From contig CAMYKE010000146.1 in the NCBI GenBank assembly GCA_947258895.1, positions 1 through 5,142 on the forward strand: a stretch of DNA of 5,142 nt, given 5' to 3'. The translations under genes were made by a program, and so were the position numbers. Below are positions 1 to 5,142 of this stretch, in pieces. Source of the stretch: an uncultured Pseudomonadales bacterium. GTDB lineage: Bacteria; Pseudomonadota; Gammaproteobacteria; Pseudomonadales; IMCC2047. The notes beneath the pieces were generated by a model, which saw only the letters and a program-made list of their open reading frames with translations, ran no database searches and was not told the origin of the DNA. Every line of letters begins with the position of its first letter. Position 1 is the stretch's first letter.

Positions 1-1
1 C

Positions 2-535
2 TGGATCCTGTCCATCGATGCGGATGAACAACTGACCCCGGCACTGGCCGCAGAAATCAACGACGTATTGAGCGCGCCCCGTGAATATTCCGCGTACAAA
101 CTGCCCTGGGCGGTTACCATCTACGGCAAACAGCTTGATTTTGGCAGAAGCGGGCGGGCACCGCTGCGCCTGTTCCGCAGGGAGGGAGCCAGTTTCTCCA
201 CTGCCCAGGTTCACGAGGCAATCCTCCTCCCCGACGGCAGCAAAGTCGCTACGCTGGAGGGCCGCCTGTTACACTTCACCCACCGCGATTATGGCCATGC
301 GTTGGAGAAAAACGTAAAGTACTCCTGGCTGAGTTCACAGAAAAAATTCCGGGAAGGCGATACCAACAAGGGATTGGGCTATGCTACCTTTCGTGGCATC
401 CTGACTTTCGTGCATATCTACCTGTTCCGGCTCGGATTCCTGGATGGACGGGTTGGCTTCCTGATGGCGATGATGTACTCGCAAAACAACTTCAATAAAT
501 ATGCGGGTATCTGGACATTGAAACAACAAAGCTGA
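2..535 (+). CDS. Family 2 glycosyltransferase, WaaE/KdtX-like (5'-partial)
   Basis: This is the C-terminal 177 residues of a glycosyltransferase; the frame is open to the left edge, so the start lies outside the window. The fragment opens with WILSIDADEQL, in which DADE (residues 6-9) is the DxD-like nucleotide-sugar and metal site of GT-A fold family 2 enzymes. Further motifs fit the WaaE/KdtX group that adds sugars to the lipopolysaccharide inner core: YGKQLDFG, then LRLFRR, then VHEAILLPDG, and a C-terminal block with LFRLGFLDGRVGF followed by NKYAGIW. In that family the C-terminal block is hydrophobic and amphipathic and probably sits on the inner face of the cytoplasmic membrane. An internal TTG at base 68 is not the start, because the conserved DADE motif lies upstream of it in the same frame. 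The stop is TGA at 533-535. The gene converges on the signalling operon and shows no functional tie to it. Family assignment is firm; the acceptor sugar cannot be read from the sequence. Confidence 0.85.
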   Translation, partial: WILSIDADEQLTPALAAEINDVLSAPREYSAYKLPWAVTIYGKQLDFGRSGRAPLRLFRREGASFSTAQVHEAILLPDGSKVATLEGRLLHFTHRDYGHALEKNVKYSWLSSQKKFREGDTNKGLGYATFRGILTFVHIYLFRLGFLDGRVGFLMAMMYSQNNFNKYAGIWTLKQQS

Positions 536-627
536 GCGGTGCGTCTTCCAAGCCCGCTTCTGCTTCCAATCAAGGCTGCTGTGGCAGCATTCACCCGCAA
601 GCCGGAATGTTTTCGAAAACCGGCTAG
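536..627. other. 3' spacer of the glycosyltransferase gene, with weak hairpins
   Basis: This short non-coding stretch lies between the glycosyltransferase stop and the left end of the putative mobile element. It holds two possible stem-loops. One is GCTGC-TGTG-GCAGC at 575-588, about 40 bases past the stop. The other is a larger imperfect structure at 601-624 that joins GCCGG and CCGGC arms around the palindrome GTTTTCGAAAAC (609-620). Neither is followed by a run of T on either strand, so a classical Rho-independent terminator is not shown. They could still help 3' end formation for either convergent gene. Confidence 0.35.
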
Positions 628-645
628 CCCGCATCCGTCACCGAT
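622..645 (+). repeat. Left arm of 24-bp inverted repeat
   Basis: The 24 bases starting GGCTAGCCCGCATCC match the reverse complement of 849-872 at 23 positions; the only difference is G here against A in the reverse complement of the other arm, at position 16 of the arm. The outer eight bases GGCTAGCC are themselves palindromic. The arm lies directly beside the palindrome GTTTTCGAAAAC, which has no counterpart outside the right arm, so the repeat ends here. Confidence 0.85.
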
Positions 646-866
646 TGGCGCGTAAGATGACGAGCCGGTCGGTGTGCAGTTCGCGCGAAAGGCGCGCAAT
701 GCATAGCCATAGCTATGCGTAAGTGGGTTTCACGATGAGATGCGCATCGAGCGGCCGGCAAAGCGCGGCAAAGCAAACTGGCAGATTGTAAATAGTTGGT
801 TTGAAGTACATATCACTACTCATAGCTCCATCTCTGATTTGGCGCTGTATCGGTGATGGATGCGGG
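628..866. mobile_element. Putative 239-bp MITE-like non-autonomous element
   Basis: The segment begins with CCCGCATCCGTCACCGAT (628-645) and ends with the reverse complement of that sequence carrying one mismatch (849-866), giving 18-bp terminal inverted repeats with 17 matches. Both ends are flanked by CTAG (624-627 and 867-870), which could be a 4-bp target duplication. CTAG is palindromic and its neighbours GG/CC also pair, so the repeat can equally be read as a 24-bp inverted repeat. A shared GCGC continues just inside each end with a one-base offset. The interior has no credible gene, contains a strong hairpin at 699-720, and becomes AT-richer towards the right. Small size, inverted ends and lack of coding capacity are typical of MITEs. 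Several transposase groups, such as IS5 and IS701, are known to favour targets of the CTAR/YTAG kind; linking this element to either is inference. Alternatively it could be a structured RNA or intergenic repeat family. Confidence 0.5.
699..720. repeat. Hairpin at the centre-left of the putative element
   Basis: GCATAGC (701-707) and GCTATGC (712-718) form a perfect 7-bp stem around the loop CATA. The stem extends outward by a T-G wobble and an A-T pair, to nine pairs in all. A second small GC stem, CGCGC (682-686) with GCGCG (692-696) around GAAAG, lies just upstream, and a perfect palindrome GATGCGCATC follows at 739-748. Together they make the left half of the element highly structured. There is no T-tract after the hairpin, so it is not an obvious terminator. 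Confidence 0.6.
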
Positions 867-872
867 CTAGCC
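849..872 (-). repeat. Right arm of 24-bp inverted repeat, overlapping the regulator stop codon
   Basis: This arm is the inverted partner of 622-645 with one mismatch. Its outer six bases belong to the end of the minus-strand response regulator gene: CTA at 867-869 is the TAG stop read on the minus strand, and the next three bases encode the last glycine. Whatever created the repeat therefore reached precisely to the end of the coding sequence. Confidence 0.85.
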
Positions 873-3023
873 CACTCTCGGCAGAAGGTACTGCCCGAAA
901 TTGGCTTTCTCAAAAAGCTCCAGCGCCTCGGCCGCCGGCACCGCGGGACCAAACAGGAAGCCCTGCATGAGCGTACAGCCCTGCTTGCGCAGGTAATCAA
1001 GCTCCTCCTGGACCTCGACGCCCTCGGCGATCAGGTTGAGCTTGAGACCCTCCGCCATCGCAATGATGGCATCGACAATGCACGCATCACCACCGTGCCT
1101 GCGAATCTCGTGTACGAAAGAGCGGTCGATCTTCAGGGTATGAATGGGCAGCTTTTGCAGGTAGCTTAGCGAGGAATACCCGGTACCAAAATCGTCGATG
1201 GCGATCTTCACGCCCTGCTCCGACAAGTGCACGAGCTTCTGGATGGCATTCTCCATATCCTGCATGATCATATTTTCGGTGATTTCCACCTCTATGTCCT
1301 TCCCCGCCACGTCGGCGCGCTCCAGCAGTTCCACCAGTTTGCCTACAAAACCACGCTGTTCCACCTGCAGCGCGGACAAATTGATCGCCATGCGAACATC
1401 TGCAAACCCTGCGGCTTTCCATACGCGCAGGGTGCTACAGGCCTCTTCCAGCACCCACTCTCCGATCGGCAGGATCAACCCGGTATCCTCCGCAACATGT
1501 ACAAATTCGCTGGGTGCAATCAGGCCGATATCAGGATGCTCCCAGCGAATAAGCGCCTCCATGGAGACGATCTTGCCGGTGGAAATATCAACCTGGGGCT
1601 GATAATGGAGCACAAACTGGTCGAGCTCCAGGGCCTTGCGCATATCTCGCTCCAGCGACAGGCGTTTTAACGAGACGTCGTTCATTTTACTGGCGAAGAA
1701 CTGGTAATCGTTCTTGCCGCGGCCCTTGATATAGTACATGGCGATATCGGCATTCTTGACCAGCGTTTCCATGTCCGTGCCATCATGGGGATACATAGAC
1801 ACGCCGATACTCATCGTGACATAGAGTTCGTGTCCTTCGATATAAAAGGGCTCCTTCATCTTGCTCAGAATCTTGCGGGCGATCGCTTCGGCGTCTTCCT
1901 GGCCATAAACCTGGGGTAACAACAGCGTAAACTCATCACCCCCGAACCGGGCCAGCGTGTCACCTTCGCGAAGGCACTCCTGCAGCCGGTGGGTTACCGC
2001 CTGCAACAACTCGTCACCTGAGATATGTCCGAGCGTATCGTTGACGAGCTTAAAACGATCGAGATCGAGAAACATGACCGCAAGGCGCTGGCTGGACCTT
2101 TTCGCCTGGGCAATGGACAGGTTGAGCCGATCCTTGAACAGAGTACGGTTCGGCAAGCGCGTCAATAGATCGTGGTAGGCCTGAAACTGGATCGTACGCT
2201 CCGCCTCCTTGCGGTCAGTAATATCCCTCGCCACGCCGTAGGTACCCACGAATTTCTCCTCACCATCGTCGTTGGTGCGGTAGACGCCGGTGGCGTTCAG
2301 TTCGATGGGAATCGCGGAGGCCTCGAAATGCCTGCTGCCCCTGTTGCCTTCCTTGCAGGTCAGTCGCAACTCGACGTTGCGCGGCGCCCGGCCTACCGTG
2401 CGGCGTTCATTAAAAATATAGCGGGCTCTCTCCACGTCTTCAAAATGCACAATATTTGAGTGATGCGTACCAATGAGCTCTCTTTTTTCGAAACCGAGCA
2501 GCGACACGATGCGGTCGTTCACGAAGGTGAAGCGCCCCTTTTCGTCGAGCATATAAACGATGTCGGGCGAGTTGTTAACGAGATAACGGTGCAGTTGCTC
2601 TGATTCCGCAAGATGCTCCTGAATCCTGCGGCTCTTGATCGCGAGCGCCCGGTTCTCCAGGGCGTTTTCGACGGTATGCAGCAGTTCATCGGGGGCGTAA
2701 GGTTTTTTAATGTAATCGTAGGCGCGGCGACGTAGTACCCGGGACACCGCCTCGAAGGAGCTTTCGCCGCTGACTACGATAACAGTGGTATCCAGTTCAC
2801 GGCGCTCCACATAGTCCATTACCTGATGACCAGTGAAGCCGGGCATATTGAGGTCCAGCAGCATCAGGTCGATCGTCGCGGAATCGAGTATCGCGAGCGC
2901 CTCGCTGCCTCCCTGTGCCGCAACTACATTGTAGCCACTGAGCGACATCAGCTCACGCAGACTATTGAGCATGCGCGCATCATCATCAACCACCAGTATC
3001 TTGTATTCAGAAGACTTGCTCAT
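867..3023 (-). CDS. Response regulator with REC-PAS-GGDEF-EAL domains (c-di-GMP turnover)
   Basis: This cytoplasmic 718-residue protein probably makes and/or degrades c-di-GMP under phosphorylation control. REC domain, about 6-122: acidic pocket D13-D15, phospho-acceptor D57, switch residue S85 and lysine K107 before P108. A helical linker follows at about 122-145. PAS domain, about 145-270, ends in the PAC-like ARDITDRKEAE. GGDEF domain, about 280-440: the active-site motif GGDEF is intact at 361-365, and an inhibitory I-site RxxD (R352, D355) sits five residues before it. EAL domain, about 455-705: E489-A490-L491, N548, E580 and E583, D610-D611 in DDFGTGYSS, K631, E667 and Q687 match the metal and catalytic set known from active EAL phosphodiesterases. 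Both output domains therefore look competent. There is no transmembrane segment. The ATG start gives a complete REC domain and has GGGA five bases upstream. It follows the kinase gene by 54 bases, so it is probably the partner of that kinase. The TAG stop lies at the edge of a putative mobile element. Confidence 0.93.
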   Translation of the reverse strand: MSKSSEYKILVVDDDARMLNSLRELMSLSGYNVVAAQGGSEALAILDSATIDLMLLDLNMPGFTGHQVMDYVERRELDTTVIVVSGESSFEAVSRVLRRRAYDYIKKPYAPDELLHTVENALENRALAIKSRRIQEHLAESEQLHRYLVNNSPDIVYMLDEKGRFTFVNDRIVSLLGFEKRELIGTHHSNIVHFEDVERARYIFNERRTVGRAPRNVELRLTCKEGNRGSRHFEASAIPIELNATGVYRTNDDGEEKFVGTYGVARDITDRKEAERTIQFQAYHDLLTRLPNRTLFKDRLNLSIAQAKRSSQRLAVMFLDLDRFKLVNDTLGHISGDELLQAVTHRLQECLREGDTLARFGGDEFTLLLPQVYGQEDAEAIARKILSKMKEPFYIEGHELYVTMSIGVSMYPHDGTDMETLVKNADIAMYYIKGRGKNDYQFFASKMNDVSLKRLSLERDMRKALELDQFVLHYQPQVDISTGKIVSMEALIRWEHPDIGLIAPSEFVHVAEDTGLILPIGEWVLEEACSTLRVWKAAGFADVRMAINLSALQVEQRGFVGKLVELLERADVAGKDIEVEITENMIMQDMENAIQKLVHLSEQGVKIAIDDFGTGYSSLSYLQKLPIHTLKIDRSFVHEIRRHGGDACIVDAIIAMAEGLKLNLIAEGVEVQEELDYLRKQGCTLMQGFLFGPAVPAAEALELFEKANFGQYLLPRVG

Positions 3024-3028
3024 AGCAA

Positions 3029-3032
3029 TCCC
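3029..3032 (-). promoter_or_regulatory. Likely ribosome binding site of the response regulator
   Basis: On the minus strand GGGA lies five bases before the ATG at 3023-3021. It is a weak Shine-Dalgarno match but is correctly spaced and supports that start. No convincing separate promoter was seen in the 54-base gap, which fits co-transcription with the upstream kinase gene. Confidence 0.35.
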
Positions 3033-3077
3033 ATGATCAGCGCGCCCCTGGCCGGAAGCTGCGTAAAACCGGACATT

Positions 3078-5142
3078 CTATTCCACCACCCGGGGAATTA
3101 GTAGTTCAAAGCGCGTTCCTTCTGTCGCGCTGCTGCGGCAACTGATATGGCCGCCCATGCCATCCACGAGATTTTTCACGATGGTCAGGCCAAGCCCGGC
3201 ATGCGAGCCATCCTTGGTCGTTTCCACCGGGCTGAAAAGTTTAGCCTGCACAGCAATATCAATTCCCGGTCCATTGTCGCGTACCACAATCTCTATGAAA
3301 TTCTTGCCATTGAAATTTACCAGTGCACGAGTGGCTACTTCAACACGGCCCCCTCCAATTAACGCCTCCGCGGAATTCTTGAGCAGGTTGGTCAAGACCT
3401 GCTTGAGGGCACTGCGATCGCAGATAATCGGCAGCATCTGCTCGTCCAGGTCCGCAATGGCTTCAATCTGATTGCAAGCGAACACCGAGGAACGTAACAC
3501 TTCCAGCAATTCGCTGACAGCGGTATTGATGTCGGTGAGTTCAGCATCGGAGCCGGACCGGGCCTGGTCTGCAATACCCGGCAACTTGACCAGGATGTTG
3601 CCTGCTCGCTCGAGCTCTTCGCGAATCAGCTCCAGCTCCGTGCCATAGACTTCCTCCTGCAATTTAGTACCCAGCACATGGACATAATTCTTGATAATGG
3701 AGAGCGGGTTACTGACTTCATGAACGATCTCGCGAGCACGGGCATGGTAAAACTCCCGTTCCTCATCGCAGCGCCGCGATTCGGCCTGGCTTTGCTGTCG
3801 GGCACTGAGCAGGCGATGGGCAGCTTCATTGGCAAACAGGCCCAACAGGCGCAACTGGCGCTCGCGGGAAGATCCGGCAGCCGAATTGCAGGCGGTCACT
3901 AACACACCCAGCCGCTGCTGATCGCCCAACAGCGGCAGGCAAACGAATTCGCGGGTACCGAAGAGTTTCGCGAGTTGCCGGTCCACGACGCTGACGGGGC
4001 CGGTGTGGTCAACAGCTCCCGCTACAACCGGCTCTTTGACCCGCAGGCTGCGTGCCACGCTGCAACTGGAGTCGAGGCCAATGCGAAATTCCGCCAGCGA
4101 CAGCGAACGATCTACTCCGCCTTCGCCGCGCAGCTTTTGCTCTGCCTCATCGAACAGGAAAAAGCCGCTGGCGCGGGTTGAAAACAGGATATTCAGGCCT
4201 CGCTGGATCATTGCCAGCACCTCGGCTTCACCCTGGCCCCTGGCCAGTTGCTGACGCACGCCATCGAGCAACGCAATATTGCGCACGCGATCGCCAAGTT
4301 CAATTTGCTGCTCTTCGTCACTGGTCGCAGCGGCCTGGTATTTTGCCGGATCCAGTTCCGCTGCATCAATATCAATTCCCATCGAGGCCGCTGCGGCCGC
4401 TACGCTGCCACGGGCATCGCTGCAAATGCCCTGAACCACTGAGTGATTGAGATCAAACAACCGTTCTGCTGCCGTTAAGCCGGTGTCATCGATCTCGCCA
4501 CTAAAGCGGGCCAGCTTGCTGGCGAGGAAGATTATCCTGACCAGCGGGTGCGCATCCTGTACTTCGCCGGAGTCGACGTCCTGGTAGCAGATCGCATCGG
4601 CCAGGTACGAATCCAGGCCCCAGCCTTCCACGAGCAAGGCACCCATCTGGTCGCGATTCCCACCGAAGGTTTCGGTTTCCATGTCCAACAGGTGTTGCCG
4701 GGACTCGGCACGGGAAATGATCGAGCTGATTTCAGCCGGGTAATTATTCGCAAACACAAGCTCGCCGATATCGTGTATCAATCCGGCAAGGTAGGCTTCA
4801 TCGCTATACTCGTAGCCGGTCAGGCCGGCCAGCGACTTGGCAATATACGCGCAGCTGAGCGAGCGGCGCCAGAAGCGTTTGAGGCGCCGGCTGCCGGCCG
4901 ACTCGAAGCGCGAGAAAAATTGTTGCACCGATGCCGTGATAGCAATCGTCTTGATCGCGTCCAGTCCAAGCAGGACCAGGGTCCTTTCAAAAGTAAGGAA
5001 TTTACCCTGCCCGCCATAATAGGCTGCACTGGCCGCTCCAACGATGCGGGCCGACAACGCCGGGTCACTTTTAAACAGGTCGGAAAGACGATCGAAGGAA
5101 ACTGCCTCGGCATGCGAAACATCCAGCAACACCACCAGGATG
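3078..5142 (-). CDS. HDOD-GAF sensor histidine kinase (5'-partial)
   Basis: At least 687 residues are encoded and the frame is open to the right edge. Residues here are counted from a GTG codon at 5135, which is probably not the true start, since an HDOD domain normally has a short lead-in that would lie outside the window. HDOD domain, about 1-210: SDPALSARIVGAASAAYYG and LAGLIHDIGEL are typical. Only the H121-D122 pair survives of the HD metal site; the usual histidines are R91, R161 and Q185, as expected for a signalling rather than catalytic domain. GAF domain, about 290-445, is a possible small-ligand or redox sensor. A short helical segment leads to the H-box with phospho-acceptor H472 in HEVSNPL. 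The ATPase domain has the N-box NLLKNSAEAL (583-592), G1 DNGPGI (620-625), G2 GLGL (647-650) and a final EGTRF. The layout is NtrB-like. No transmembrane segment is evident, so the sensor is cytoplasmic. It lies 54 bases upstream of the response regulator and is most likely the kinase for it. Confidence 0.9.
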   Translation of the reverse strand, partial: ILVVLLDVSHAEAVSFDRLSDLFKSDPALSARIVGAASAAYYGGQGKFLTFERTLVLLGLDAIKTIAITASVQQFFSRFESAGSRRLKRFWRRSLSCAYIAKSLAGLTGYEYSDEAYLAGLIHDIGELVFANNYPAEISSIISRAESRQHLLDMETETFGGNRDQMGALLVEGWGLDSYLADAICYQDVDSGEVQDAHPLVRIIFLASKLARFSGEIDDTGLTAAERLFDLNHSVVQGICSDARGSVAAAAASMGIDIDAAELDPAKYQAAATSDEEQQIELGDRVRNIALLDGVRQQLARGQGEAEVLAMIQRGLNILFSTRASGFFLFDEAEQKLRGEGGVDRSLSLAEFRIGLDSSCSVARSLRVKEPVVAGAVDHTGPVSVVDRQLAKLFGTREFVCLPLLGDQQRLGVLVTACNSAAGSSRERQLRLLGLFANEAAHRLLSARQQSQAESRRCDEEREFYHARAREIVHEVSNPLSIIKNYVHVLGTKLQEEVYGTELELIREELERAGNILVKLPGIADQARSGSDAELTDINTAVSELLEVLRSSVFACNQIEAIADLDEQMLPIICDRSALKQVLTNLLKNSAEALIGGGRVEVATRALVNFNGKNFIEIVVRDNGPGIDIAVQAKLFSPVETTKDGSHAGLGLTIVKNLVDGMGGHISCRSSATEGTRFELLIPRVVE

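Noticed and set aside
68..535. Full-length small gene starting at TTG 68
   Set aside because: The frame continues upstream to the window edge and includes the conserved DADE motif, so this is the interior of a longer glycosyltransferase.
756..774. Two copies of CGGCAAAGC with a 10-base period
   Set aside because: Only two copies of a nine-base unit; too short to call a functional repeat array.
801..829. Promoter-like TTGAAG in the AT-richer part of the spacer
   Set aside because: No acceptable -10 box at the right spacing (AGCTCC follows at 17 bases), and a promoter here would only drive antisense RNA into the regulator gene.
713..1000. A 95-codon minus-strand frame spanning the element and the end of the regulator gene
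   Set aside because: It overlaps the EAL coding region in another frame and the translation has no recognisable domain.
801..1169. A 122-codon + strand frame beginning inside the putative element
   Set aside because: Most of it is antisense to the EAL domain. It shows no transposase motif, so it is not evidence that the element encodes a protein.
3024..3077. Possible internal promoter or terminator between kinase and regulator
   Set aside because: Only short CCGG self-complementary bits are present, with no T-tract and no clear -35/-10 pair.
4052..4450. A 132-codon open frame on the + strand
   Set aside because: It lies wholly opposite the HDOD-GAF kinase coding sequence, has no recognisable domain and a composition typical of an antisense frame.

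Overview
The window looks like a piece of a gammaproteobacterial chromosome, possibly a marine or environmental lineage. This rests on moderately high GC, dense coding, a WaaE-like lipopolysaccharide-core glycosyltransferase, and long multidomain signalling proteins of the HDOD and GGDEF-EAL types. The taxonomic call is inference only; there is no rRNA or other marker gene.

Layout from left to right. (1) Bases 2-535, + strand: the C-terminal part of a family 2 glycosyltransferase that continues off the left edge. (2) Bases 536-866: a 331-base spacer between two convergent genes. Most of it is a compact 239-base segment (628-866) bounded by an 18-bp near-perfect inverted repeat and flanked on both sides by CTAG. 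It looks like a small non-autonomous mobile element (MITE-like). It abuts the next gene so closely that the stop codon of that gene lies inside the right CTAG. (3) Bases 867-3023, - strand: a 718-residue response regulator with REC, PAS, GGDEF and EAL domains in which all recognisable catalytic motifs are intact. (4) Bases 3078-5142, - strand: a histidine kinase with HDOD, GAF and HisKA/HATPase domains. It runs off the right edge and probably lacks only a short N-terminal piece.

The kinase and the response regulator share a strand, with the kinase upstream and a 54-base gap between them. They are most simply read as an operon encoding a two-component system. The kinase would sense a signal through its degenerate HDOD domain and its GAF domain, then pass phosphate from a histidine in the H-box to Asp57 of the regulator. 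That would tune synthesis and/or breakdown of the second messenger c-di-GMP. The glycosyltransferase is convergent to this operon and has no evident functional link to it.

The two points most worth a second look are the MITE-like element at the gene end and the unusual HDOD-GAF-kinase fusion paired with a dual-activity c-di-GMP regulator. No RNA genes, CRISPR arrays or complete transposase genes were seen.
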